DNA from: Cynocephalus volans
Taxonomy: Eukaryota; Chordata; Mammalia; Dermoptera; Cynocephalidae
Reading direction: 5' to 3'
DNA: 64,000 nt
Assembly (NCBI RefSeq): GCF_027409185.1
Contig: NC_084462.1
Location: 155,297,490-155,361,489 of the forward strand
The position numbers were made by a program, and so were the translations under genes. The notes under the pieces are model-generated. The model saw nothing but the letters and a program-made list of their open reading frames with translations, did no database searches and was not told the DNA's origin. The number at the start of each line of letters is the position of its first letter. Position 1 is the stretch's first letter. Below are positions 34,690 through 45,030 of this stretch, piece after piece.

Positions 34690-36220
34690 CCACTGCCATC
34701 GTGGTGGGTGGGGTGGGCGTGATTATGCTACCGGGACTTGAGTTCACTTCTGGCAGCTCCTCATCCAGTGCCCCTGGGAACAGGTGTTTGACAAAGGATT
34801 TTTGACTTTGGTGATAAGTGGAGAGCTCCTGATTGGGAGAGGAGAAAATGATAATAGTGGATTTCAGGTATAAGGGATACTGGGGGGCATTTTACAGTGG
34901 TCGCCAGGGGCAAGGCGATACACAGGAGAAGTAGGTGGAATTGGAAGCCCGGGGCAGAAGTAGCTAGCCACAGCACTCCAAAGGGTTAAAGCCAGGCAGG
35001 AAAGCCTCTGGGGGGAAGCGACAATCCCGAGGCCTTCACCTCCCCCACCAGCAGGGACTAGACAGGCGGATGGGACCAGTTCATCCCGGGATTATTTGAG
35101 GCCTCTGGGCCCCAGATAAACTTTGGGGAGGGACCAAAACCCCAGGTATCGCACCCCCCACTTCCTGTGGAGCTCAGAAAGTTAGGTGCCCTGGGATAGG
35201 CCCCTTGGCCCCTGACAGATGCAGCTCTGGCCTGGGCGTACTCTGGGAAGGATAGGTGTGGAGCCCCAAGCCTGGGGGATGCTCAGAGGATGGTGGGGAT
35301 GTAGCATGTGGGGAAAGTGGGGGTATTTCTGGAAGCGAAGGGGGCCTGCACCAAGATGGGGGGCAGCGAGTAGTTCTCCAGCCTGCCTGGTTCTCCTGCC
35401 CCAGGAAGAGATGCATTTTGGGGGTTTAGAGAGCCCCAAAGTCTTTCTCTAACCAATCATCCACGGCCAGTTTCCAGGCTGCAGCTTTGCTCTCACCCCC
35501 CCTCCCCCCAAGCCTGGCCACAGACTTTTTCCCTCAGGCTTTTCTATCTAAACCTTCTCCTCCCCCCCATCCCCTCCCCCCAAACTCTTTGGAAATCTTT
35601 CAACTTTCTTTCAAGTTTTTCTTGGGCAGTTTGGGGTCTGTTTCAGAGCTGGGTCAGAGCGCTTTAACACCCCCAGCTGGGGAGAGCGGATGACAATAGC
35701 TGCTATCACTTTACCATTGGAAGTGACCCCCGAATTTGCACTTCTTTCATCTTGGGACCAGAGCACTTGAGGGTGGGCGATTTCCTGGGGGGAGTGGCTT
35801 AAGCCGCTTCCCCACCAGCCAGTTGGCTGTAGACGGTCCATGCTCAATGTTCCTCTACAGATATGAGATTGGTTTTGGAGTGAGAGTGGAGCTCAGCTGG
35901 GGACGCTGCCTGGGAAGGCCTTTCCCCACAGGGTGACTTAAATGTCCCAGGCTGGAAGGTGGAGAGAGAAGTGGACGCCCCCAGGGCTCTGGGCCACCCT
36001 CGAGGTCAGTAAACTAGGAAGTTTCCTCAAAACCAGTATGGGTGGGTGCCTCCTACAGCTTGGAGGCCCCAGAGGAATGAGGGGTGGCCTTGGGACACTA
36101 CAGGATCCAGGTCATGGAGTGACCCCGTGAAGATGCTGTGAGCGTGTGCAAGCTTGCGTGTGTGTGCGTGTGTGTGTGCGTGTGTGCGTGTGTGTGTGTG
36201 TGCGCGTGTGCGCGTGTGCG

Positions 36221-36265
<45 letters not shown>

Positions 36266-37740
36266 GGAGGTGAGGCATTGTTTCAAGTTCTCTTTCTCCC
36301 CACCCCCACCTCCAGCCCCGTCCCCACCCCCACCCGCCTGCCTATCTCCCCTCCCCACCCTGCACAATGGTCGGGCTCGGCCCCTCCCCAGACTCCTGGC
36401 GCTCTCCAGGTTGGGTCCCTGTCTTTGTAGCGGCCAGCTCTCTCCTCTGCCAACCACTGCCTCCTGGCACCCCAGTGGTGGCGTGGGCTGTACTCCTCCT
36501 TCTCTCTGCCTTCCTGACACGTGGTCCAGTAGAGCAACTGAACTTGGGAACTCCTGGGGCTTGGTTGACTTGTTGGCCCCGGACCTACCCTGGTGGCTCT
36601 AGGTGCACCCGCTACCCTAGTGGTGGGAAGTTTCCTTAGGAAGTGGCAGTAATCAGACTCGGCTGCCACTAGTCAGCCCTGGTGGCCACCCATGCCCGAC
36701 TGGGCCTCCAGGCCACTGGGAGGGAGCCAAGATGGCTGGCGCTCCCCCAGGCCCTGGCGGGGCACATCCTGGGCTGCCAGGCTGGTGTGACCCAGGGTGC
36801 AGAGGGCAGGCCAGAGAAGCGTGGATCGAGGCCGGGTGAGAAGCCAGCTGTTCAGGGGAGAATCAAACCTCATAGCCCTCTTGAGGGCTGAGACCTGTGT
36901 GACCCACATGCTTTCTAGGCCTGGCGGATTATGGAGAGTGCAGGGCCTGCTTTGGGAAGGATAGGGAGAAAAGGGAGGTCCAAGAACACGGGATCCTTGG
37001 TGAGCTACACAGTCCAGAATGAAGCTGGTGGGGAAGGAGTTTGTTTTAGAGGCCATAGGAAACTTGCCCGCATCACTTCAATAGATTTCTTGGCCTCTCC
37101 TTCCCCTGTTCTACCCAGAGCCCTGTCTGGCCCCTCCTAAAATGCAGGCGGCAGAGGCCAGATTGGGCTCCGAGACCCCCGCATCTGCTTGAAATAAGGA
37201 GACTAGGAGAGCAGGGAAGCTGGCCTTGGTGAAGGTGAGGCTTTGAGTGTTCGGCAGAGTTGCCCACGTCCATTCATTCACTCCTTGGCTCCAGATTCCT
37301 CCCAAGGTGCTAAGATACCGGCTGGATGCTTTCTGGATACCCAGTCTTTACCCTTCCCTTTCAACTTCAAGCCAGCAGAGCAGGGGAGCCTGTATATTCT
37401 GAGAAGACCTTGCCTCTTTGGTATCATGTCTTTCCAGATTCCTTCCAAGAGTTGTGGTGCAGGGGAGGCCAGCTGGGCAAAGTCCATAGATTACGTCTCA
37501 CTTTCTGCACTTCAGTCCTGAATGCACCTGGCAACCCTTCTTGTCTGCTTTGCATTGTACTTCCAGGAAAAGAGCCATTGCTAAAAACGGTTGCACCTGA
37601 ACCCCATCATCAATTGTCTACTTAAGGATGATAGGCTGGCCTGTGTGGCCTCTGCCCTTTCCCCACTACTCCATTGTTCAGTGGCCCAGCCTCACTTTGC
37701 ATAGCTGGGGTTGGGGTAGATGGAGAGCTTCTGGAGACCT
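34690..37740 (+). promoter_or_regulatory. Repeat-poor GC-rich block, candidate VRTN promoter/first exon region
   Basis: About 3 kb almost free of recognisable interspersed repeats, in contrast to its surroundings. It is GC-rich, has C-rich tracts near 35,495-35,585 and sits 4-7 kb upstream of the VRTN coding exon on the same strand. As I recall, human VRTN has an untranslated first exon several kilobases upstream. I cannot define that exon or its donor here, so this is an inference from position and composition. Confidence 0.35.
36158..36262. repeat. TG/CG microsatellite
   Basis: Alternating purine-pyrimidine tract of tg with interspersed cg, about 105 bases. It is the kind of sequence that can adopt Z-form and be length-polymorphic. 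Confidence 0.95.
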
Positions 37741-37974
37741 GTGTTTTCTTAGAAGGCTTTTGAGGAAGCCGGAAGTGGGGTGTTAACTACTTACATACAC
37801 CTCCTCTTACCTCTGTGGGGAAGAGGAAGGAGTTAGATAGGGTGGAGCTGGGTGGGACTAGGACAGGGAAGAGTAGATAGGGTGGGACAAGGTCGCGTGG
37901 GCGGGGTGGGGTCTGTGCAAGAGGAAGTGTGTATTCCTGGACATTGTGTTGGAAGATATCTGGACACTGCTGCT

Positions 37975-38480
37975 TTAATTCAGGCAAGTCAGTTTTACCT
38001 TTGTGGACCTCAATTTCCTTATCTGTAAAATGGCTGTTTGTCTCAAAGCTCCAAGGTTCTGTGTGTTTTGGATCCTTTGGATGATAATTTTGGGTGATGG
38101 AAGTATAGTGGCTAGAAGGGGTTCTCGAGTCAGACTGCTTAGGTTTGGTAGCTTTAGTAGCTATGTGGTCTTAGGAAAGTTACTTTTACCCCCCTGAGCC
38201 TCCCTTCCTCCAGGTGTGAACTAGGAATAGCCATCCTTGCAATGGTGCAGGTGTGGCGGAGTTATAATTCACGTTCAGGGAAGGTGAAAACTGCATATAA
38301 ACAAAATTACCTCTGAAAAGCCCACAGAAGCTCATAATCACTGGAGGGAACATCGTGCTCTGCTCAGGAAACAGGCTCATTGAGTGAAAGGGCATGAAGA
38401 ATTACCCACACAATTTAATTGTTCTCTCATTTTTCCTGAGATTTGGGTGAATTGCGTAAGTTGAATTGCACATAGTAAGC
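37975..38480 (+). repeat. MIR SINE fragments
   Basis: Two sense MIR pieces: cctcaatttccttatctgta with aaaatggctg, and aggttctcgagtcagactgc-like text followed by ctgagcctcc at 38,100-38,215. A weak third trace lies near cacatagtaagcgttcagta at 38,470. Confidence 0.65.
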
Positions 38481-39105
38481 GTTCAGTAAATGGGGACTAT
38501 TTTCCTGATTTTGTTTGCAAAGTATCTAGCAGAGCATTCATTTATATGCAAGCAGTATAACAGCATTCAACAAGTGACATCATGCAAGAAAAACAAAACC
38601 AGCACCTTGTTTGTTGGGATGAGTGTCTGCTAGCATGAAAAAGCTCTTCGTGTGTGCACAGTTTGATCTCAAGGGTTCAATTTTTTATCTCATGTGAGTG
38701 CTCTCTTTACTAAGGACCGACAAGTTTATCTCCTGAGTCCAAAGAAAAGTAATAGTTTTTTTTAAAAAGTAAATATAAAGTTCGTGAAAGATGAACAGAT
38801 CAAAGGCCCAATTGCAAGGTTAAATAATATGGTACCAGTAGAAATTTGGTGAGAGGTTATACCAGATTTGTCATACTATACACATTTTAAAGAAATCCAC
38901 AGCCTAGAAATTTTATCAAAAGTTGATTCTGATTACCACTTTAAAAAAAGCTTTCCTTTATGATTATCAAGCAAAATTCTGGTGGGCATTCCTTTGATGA
39001 TTTTTTTTTTTTTTTGCGTTTGGCCATTACAGGGATTGAACCCTGGACCTTGGTACATCACTTTTAAGTGTATAGTTCGATGAGTTGAAAAGTGTATACA
39101 CCCAA
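38480..39105. other. A/T-rich unassigned interval with SINE remnant
   Basis: A/T-rich sequence with no recognisable gene. At 39,001-39,054 there is a poly-T followed by the reverse 3' part of a tRNA-like SINE (acagggattgaaccctggac). Confidence 0.5.
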
Positions 39106-39116
39106 ACACAATTTTA

Positions 39117-39650
39117 TTTATTCTTTCATCTTAGCAGTTTTTACTGAAAGTTGTATATAAGATTACTTTATTCTTACTCTTTTCAATTATTTCTTCCTTA
39201 TATTTCCCTTTTCCTTTTCTACTTGGAGAGATTTGGCTTTCTGTTCAAAGGCTCTCTTTTTGGTCTTTGTCCAGTGTTAGCCTAGTAATAACTACCTAGC
39301 TGGGGTGAGTGCCCACATGAACAGTGTCCCATTAGCCCTCTCCTGCTGCACCCGTTCAGTGCAGATGACATATTTCTTCCTGTAAACCTGGACTACTTTG
39401 TCAATTTGCTGACCCGTATAGTACCCTTGCACCTCCTGAACTTCATTATCCTTTTGAATGGGCATGGTTTGTACGTTGTACTTCTGTCTCAGCTCTTTGG
39501 AAAGAGGGTAAGACATAATCTACCTGCGAATGTGGGAGGGTGCATTGAAATATCTTTTATGGTTCTTGCTTTGGTCAGAAGTCACAAAGGGATTGAACTT
39601 CGTTTTGGCTGCTGCTGCCTCTGGCGATGGCTGCAAAAGTGAAGAGCCAT
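39117..39650 (-). pseudogene. RPL26 processed pseudogene
   Basis: Intronless copy of the large-subunit ribosomal protein L26 mRNA, including 5' UTR (cttttgcagccatcgcc), coding region and 3' UTR with AATAAA. The former start codon is ACG (39,601-39,603) and a TAG interrupts the frame after HIRR. A frameshift follows ANGT, and the carboxy end (KEKGKYKEE) is in another frame. Recognisable peptides include [11 protein letters not shown] and [11 protein letters not shown]. An 11-bp target duplication with one mismatch (acacaatttta / acactatttta) flanks it at 39,106-39,116 and 39,651-39,661. The copy is dead. Confidence 0.93.
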
Positions 39651-39884
39651 ACACTATTTTAAATGCAAGGCTAATCTAAAGCAATTTATTGAACTCTGAG
39701 AACAAAGGTTTGAGAAACCAGAAAGGATAATCGTTTTCTTGCTCATTTAAAAACAGTGTCTATAAAGGAATACCACTCTGCTTCGCAAACGAATGCTAAA
39801 AACGTACCAGTAATTAGGATGATTGGTTTGTGTTGAAAAGGTGACTGACAGTTTAAAAGGAGGAGATGAATCATAGGCCCTAAG

Positions 39885-40075
39885 GAGCATCTGGTTTCAA
39901 CTACTGGCTACGCCGCTAACTTGTATGATTTTGGGCAAATTAGGCTAAACCTCAGTTTCCTCACCTGTAAATTAGTGATGATGGTAGTACCTACCTTAAA
40001 GTATTGCTGTCAGGATTAGGATAGTGCATGGCAAATAGTAAGTGCTCAGTAAACCCTAGTTACTAGGTCTTTGCA
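39885..40075 (+). repeat. MIR SINE
   Basis: Sense MIR: atgattttgggcaaattagg, cctcagtttcctcacctgta, gtaagtgctcagtaaa. Confidence 0.85.
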
Positions 40076-40126
40076 CAGTGAGTAGACTGTTGCTGCCCCT
40101 TTGAAAAGACTGTCTTTGTTTTAGGG

Positions 40127-41485
40127 CAGCAGTTCTTGGACTTTTTGGTCTCAGGACTCCTGTGTGCTCTTAGAAACTGAGGACCCTGAAGAGCTTGTGT
40201 TTATATAGGTTGTATTTATCAATGTATACTGTATTCAAAATTAGAACTGAGAAATTAAAAATTTATTTAAAAATAATAGACCTGTTACATAGTAACAAAT
40301 AGTCATTTTTATGAAAAATAACTTTTTGGGGAATGAAAGTAGAGAGAGAAAAGTGCATTGTTATATATTTTTCAAATCTCTGTAATACCTGGTTTAATAG
40401 AAGATAGGTAGTTTCTCATATCTGTCTCTATGTTCAGTCTGTTTCGATACATTGTTTTGGTGGAAGCATAAGAGGAAAATCCAACTTCATCCAGATATGT
40501 AGATGGAAAAAGAGTGTTCCGTTAGATTTTTCAGTGAATTTTTTGGGGTACTCCACCAAAACTCGATACGTAATAGTTTCTCAAGCTTAGTCATAACGTG
40601 GAATTTGAAACCATATCCATGAACTTTCTGTATCCTGTTATATTAAAATCCATTGGTTTCTTTTATATTTTGAATGGATGGTTTACAAAGCGCATGACTT
40701 TGTAACATTGCCTATTGGTTATTTGGGAAATATCGTTCACTGAGGAATGTAGATCTTTAATGTAAATGTTGACCGTTCCATTATACAGGATAAAATTTTT
40801 CATTTGTTAATGGCACCATTGATCTTATCAGAAAAGTCTTTAGGTATTGGGAAGCTATCAAGCTCATTGTAGTGGGTATATGTTTTCCAAAATTCTAATT
40901 TTCAAATGAAGCTATGAATTTTTCATTGGCAGCAAATAGTTTTTTCTTGAAGTGACAGGCTCGCCTCATGCATTTGAGAAAATGTCTGCCAAGTACACCG
41001 GATCGAAATGACCAATGTCTGTCAGTCTTTCATGTAAAAAGGGTATTGCATGCTCAACGCAGCTGATGCATCACACAACCCAGTCATTCAGCTTGAGACA
41101 TTCATCACACTTCAGTACGCAGCAGAAGTGCTCTGTGAGTGCTCCCCATCTGGTCACTCCCAATATTGAAAAGACTGTACTTAAGCGTTGCGATTTAATA
41201 AAATTAGTCATCTTTATTGCTTCAAGGACATTCTTGAGTGAAACTAGCCTTTTTTTTTAAACTTTGAGTACATGGTGGTGAAGAACATAATGACTTCTAA
41301 TAATTTGGTGTCATTGCCTTGATTCATGCTAAGATAAGTTATTCAAATGCTAATAGAATGAAAAAGGCAAATAATATCTTAGTGTTAAATTTTCTTAGTA
41401 TTATTATGAAAATGGTTTAACTTTAGACTCACTGAAAAAGTTTGAGAAGCTCAAGGGTCCATGGACCATACTTTGAGAATCACTG
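40127..41485. mobile_element. hAT-superfamily DNA transposon copy
   Basis: 1,359-base element with imperfect inverted ends (cagcagttcttggacttttt at the left; the right end read in reverse starts cagtgattctcaaagtatgg). It is flanked by an 8-bp target duplication with one mismatch (ttttaggg 40,119-40,126 / ttctaggg 41,486-41,493), the hAT hallmark. The interior is A/T-rich and probably derives from transposase-coding sequence. No frame is intact. It resembles the Tip100/Zaphod-like elements I recall from mammals. Confidence 0.8.
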
Positions 41486-41559
41486 TTCTAGGGAAAGGCA
41501 GACCAATTCTGGCTGTATGTGATTGTAAGACTTTAACAAGTACAGAGATACAGCTTTTA

Positions 41560-41865
41560 TACATGAATATACTACATGCTATGTATAGTACTAGACAGCG
41601 TTACAGTATGGAGCGGTTAACACTCTATACTGCTTTACTATGTGCCAGGCACTGTTGTAAGGATAGGTAGACTCATGTGTGTATATAAACCCATATCTCC
41701 CTCATTTACTTTCATTGTCTCATTTATGCCCACAGCAACCCTATAGGGTAGATATATTATTGTCCCCATTGACAGAAAAGCAACCAGAAGCATAGAGAGG
41801 TTAAGTGACTTGCCCAAGGTGACCAAGCTAATATCAGAGCCAGGATTCAGAGACTATGCTCTTCC
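41560..41865 (-). repeat. MIR SINE
   Basis: Reverse MIR: tttactatgtgccaggcact, tattgtccccattgacagaa, cagaagcatagagaggttaa, gtgacttgcccaaggtgacc. Confidence 0.85.
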
Positions 41866-42020
41866 TCATTACCAGTGAGTAATTGAGCAAATGCCAGGAG
41901 GCAATTAGCTATTATCTGCTATGGGGGAATGGGAGCGGATGGGCGTTACCTCTAGGGAGAAAGTGCAGGAGTGGACAGGGCACCCTTGCGGGTTGTCACC
42001 TGGGTACCTTGTCCTGACCT

Positions 42021-42047
42021 CTGCCCTTTCTCCTTGGCCCTGGCAGG
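42021..42047 (+). promoter_or_regulatory. VRTN: Splice acceptor of the VRTN coding exon
   Basis: A pyrimidine-rich run (ctgccctttctccttggccc) is followed by tggcag at 42,041-42,046. The exon then starts with a single g before the ATG. The upstream 5' UTR exon is therefore elsewhere, presumably several kilobases to the left. Confidence 0.85.
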
Positions 42048-44147
42048 ATGACTTCTCGGGACCAGCTGGTGCAGCAGGTGCTGCGGGAGTTGCAGGAGGC
42101 AGTGGAGTCCGAGGGTCTGGAGGGTCTTGTGAGTGCCGCCCTCGAGGCCAAGCATGTCCTGTCTTCCTTCACCCTCCCCACCTGCCGGGAAAGGGGGCCC
42201 AGCCTCCAGGTGCTAGAGGTGGACTCGGTGGCCCTGAGCCTGTACCCAGAGGATGCCCCACAGAACATGTTGCCGCTGGTGTGCAAGGGCGAGGGCAGCC
42301 TGCTGTTTGAGGCGGCCAGCATGCTGCTGTGGGGGGACGCGGATCTCAGCCTGGAGCTGCGGGCACGCACCGTGGTAGAGATGCTGCTGCACAGACACTA
42401 CTACCTGCAGGGCATGATCGACTCCAAAGTGATGCTGCAGGCTGTGCGCTACTCCCTGTGCTCTGAGGAGTCCCCTGAGATGACCAGCCTGCCGTCTGCC
42501 ACGCTGGAGGCCATCTTCGACGCAGATGTCAAGGCCACCTGCTTTCCTAGCAGCTTCTCTAATGTATGGCACTTGTACGCCCTGGCCTCTGTCCTTCAGC
42601 ACAACATCTATTCCATCTACCCCATGCGCAACCTCAAGATCCGGCCTTACTTTAACCGTGTCATCCGGCCCCGCCGCTGTGACCACATGCCTTCCACGCT
42701 GCACATCATGTGGGCTGGCCAGCCCCTCACCAGCCGCCTCTATCGTCACCAGTACTTTGCCCCTGTGGTGGGGCTGGAGGAGGTGGAGGCTGAAGATGCT
42801 CCAGGCCTGGCCCTGGCCCCTCTGCCGCAGCCAGCCAAGACTCTGGAGCTGCTCAACCGGGAACCTGGCCTCAGCTACTCCCACCTCAGTGAGCGCTCCA
42901 GTGTCACCAAGAGCACCTTCTACCGCTGGCGGCGGCAGTCCCAGGAGCACCGACAGAAGGTGGCCGCACGCTTCTCGGCCAAGCACTTCCTGCAGGACAG
43001 CTTCCACCGTGGGGGCGTTGTGCCACTGCAGCAGTTTCTCCAGAGGTTCCCCGAGATCTCCCGCTCCACCTACTACGCCTGGAAGCACGAGCTGCTGGGC
43101 TCTGGCCCCTGCCTGGCCCTGGCCCCCAAGGAAGTGCTGGCCATGGAGAAGTTGGAGAAGCTGCCAGAGGAGCAGGTTGCCAAGGGGCTGGGGTGCTCCC
43201 TGCAGGCGGCATCAAGCCCTGGAATGGTCTTAATGCAGCGGGCCAAGTTGTACCTAGAGCACTGCATCTCCCTGAACACACTGGTGCCCTATCGCTGCTT
43301 CAAATGTAGGTTCCCTGGCATCTCACGGTCCACCTACTACAACTGGCGGCGAAAGGCCCTCCGAAGGAACCCCAGCTTCAAGCCCCCACCAGCCCTCTCA
43401 GCTGCTGGGGCCCCCCAGCCAGCGTCTGATGGGGAAGGGACCCTGCTCCCTTGGAAGGGTGAAGCGGGAGAGGGGGCAGGGAAAGCAACAGGCGGGGGGC
43501 CACCCGCCCCCCAGGAACTCCTGCCCCTGAGGATGCCTCTGTCCCGTTGGCAGAGGCATCTGCGTAGGTCTGCCCGCAAGCAGGTGCTGAGCGGGCACCT
43601 CCCCTTTTGTCGCTTCCGCCTCCGCTACCCTAGCCTGTCACCTTCTACCTTTTGGGTCTGGAAGAGCCTTGCCCGGGGCTGGCCCAGAGGCCTGTCCAAA
43701 CTGCAGATGCAGGCCCCCACCTTGGGCAAAGGGGGGCAGGAGGCCGAGGAGAAGATGAAAGAAGCTGGCAGGAATGGGACAGTTGTGACCGCCCCACCAG
43801 CGGGAGCCCTGCTGGAGGGGGCTTCTTCAGGAAAGAATCCAGTGGAGGCCCAGGAAGGGCCTTCCAGAGAGGGGGCCATGGCCCAGGGCCGCCCCCCCAG
43901 TGGGTCCCTGTTGAGCCACTCTGTGGTGGCGGCGGCAGGTGGCAGGGGCAGCCAGGTGCTGGTGATGGACATGATTGCCACCACAAAGTTCAAGGCCCAG
44001 GCCAAGCTGTTCCTGCAGAAACGCTTCCAGTCCAAGAGCTTCCCCTCCTACAAGGAGTTCAGCGCCCTCTTCCCCCTCACTGCCCGCTCCACCTACTACA
44101 TGTGGAAGCGGGCCCTCTATGATGGCCTCACCCTGGTGGATGGCTGA
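42048..44147 (+). CDS. VRTN: VRTN, vertnin
   Basis: Vertnin is a nuclear DNA-binding regulator of axial development; in pigs, variants at VRTN are associated with vertebral number. The 699-aa protein is encoded in one exon. The splice acceptor (aggcag-type, AG at 42,045-42,046) lies one base before the ATG, so this start is well supported; human vertnin is about 702 aa. Residues 1-245 form a globular region. Within it, GEGSLLFEA at 81-89 aligns with the catalytic GDGNC loop of OTU peptidases and RHQYFAPVV at 233-241 with the OTU histidine motif, but the cysteine position is Leu85, so no peptidase activity is expected. From about 265 there are five helix-turn-helix-like repeats ending in S-T-[FY]-[YW]-x-W-[KR] (W294, W345, W433, W538, W686). 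Two Pro/Gly-rich linkers (about 440-495 and 548-640) separate the later ones. The frame is intact. Name by recognition; fold assignments partly inferred. Confidence 0.97.
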   Translation: MTSRDQLVQQVLRELQEAVESEGLEGLVSAALEAKHVLSSFTLPTCRERGPSLQVLEVDSVALSLYPEDAPQNMLPLVCKGEGSLLFEAASMLLWGDADLSLELRARTVVEMLLHRHYYLQGMIDSKVMLQAVRYSLCSEESPEMTSLPSATLEAIFDADVKATCFPSSFSNVWHLYALASVLQHNIYSIYPMRNLKIRPYFNRVIRPRRCDHMPSTLHIMWAGQPLTSRLYRHQYFAPVVGLEEVEAEDAPGLALAPLPQPAKTLELLNREPGLSYSHLSERSSVTKSTFYRWRRQSQEHRQKVAARFSAKHFLQDSFHRGGVVPLQQFLQRFPEISRSTYYAWKHELLGSGPCLALAPKEVLAMEKLEKLPEEQVAKGLGCSLQAASSPGMVLMQRAKLYLEHCISLNTLVPYRCFKCRFPGISRSTYYNWRRKALRRNPSFKPPPALSAAGAPQPASDGEGTLLPWKGEAGEGAGKATGGGPPAPQELLPLRMPLSRWQRHLRRSARKQVLSGHLPFCRFRLRYPSLSPSTFWVWKSLARGWPRGLSKLQMQAPTLGKGGQEAEEKMKEAGRNGTVVTAPPAGALLEGASSGKNPVEAQEGPSREGAMAQGRPPSGSLLSHSVVAAAGGRGSQVLVMDMIATTKFKAQAKLFLQKRFQSKSFPSYKEFSALFPLTARSTYYMWKRALYDGLTLVDG

Positions 44148-45030
44148 TGGGGGTGCCGAAGGGGCTGGGAGGGAGGGGGACCAGTTTGGAGAGGGCCAGG
44201 GGCCTGAGTTGTGCCCCTGGCTTGGCCAGGATGCCCTTTGCTCTGGCTCCCACAGTGTCTACCCTGAATCCAAGGACATATTTGTGTTACTTCCTGGCTC
44301 CCAGGCAGAGAGGGCCAGACATCAGCCATCTGGTCTCCTGTAGAAAGCTGCAGGAGCAGAGATGTTCTCTTTGGTTGTTTGCTGGTCATATTTTTATTGT
44401 GTTTTAGTTTTTTGTTTTGATTTGAGTGGGTTGGCTGGGCCCCCTTGCTGGTGTTGAAAGCTGTATGTACATGGGGGGAACAGAGGGGGTTGGTTAGCTA
44501 GAGCTGCTTTCAGCTTTTTGGGGGACAAAGGGAGTATTATAGTATGGCTCTCTGTCCCATTGGGCAGAATATATGTCTTCAGTTTCTTTTGGGTGTTGGC
44601 ACCCTCTTTACTCAAAGATGTTTCCCAAAGGAATATTAGAGTGGAATGTGGGGCGGGTCAGAGGTTTCTGCCTGGCATCCTCCAGGGAAAAGGACCAGAC
44701 TCTGCATGACAGCAGCAGCATGTTTAGGAAGAACCACCGAAGGCCCCTGAGATCACTCAGGGGCTGGCTTTCCCCTGCAAGGAGCAGGTGAGGGGAGGGT
44801 AGGCTGGCAGGAGGGGACACGGCCCAGTCTCTGTTTGCTGGTACTTGATGCATCTGCTGGGGACCTGGCTGGCTGTTGGGGACCAAAGCCTTTCTGCTGA
44901 GCTTCTCCTCAGAGCCTAAGCTGCATCTTCAGCGAGGAACCACAGAACAGCCAGGCAGGTGGGAGACTGAATTTGCATGGTCCAAGAGTGAAGTTGGAAA
45001 ATCAAAGAAATAAAGTGATGTGTCCACAGC
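44148..45030 (+). other. VRTN: VRTN 3' UTR
   Basis: Non-coding sequence from the TGA to the probable cleavage site shortly after the AATAAA. It has no recognisable repeat insertion, unlike flanking DNA, which fits a transcribed conserved UTR. Confidence 0.75.
45009..45014 (+). terminator. VRTN: VRTN polyadenylation signal
   Basis: AATAAA in gaaataaag, followed by a plausible CA cleavage site near 45,026 and a GT-rich downstream element (tctctggtatttgttttg). It is the first canonical signal after the stop codon. Confidence 0.75.

Noticed and set aside
12621-42046. Shared bidirectional promoter of ABCD4 and VRTN
   Set aside because: They are divergent, but about 29 kb separates the ABCD4 start from the VRTN coding exon, and the best VRTN promoter candidate is more than 20 kb from ABCD4 exon 1.
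42213-43088. 291-codon open frame on the minus strand within VRTN
   Set aside because: Shadow of the GC-rich VRTN coding sequence; no recognisable domain and no independent start context.
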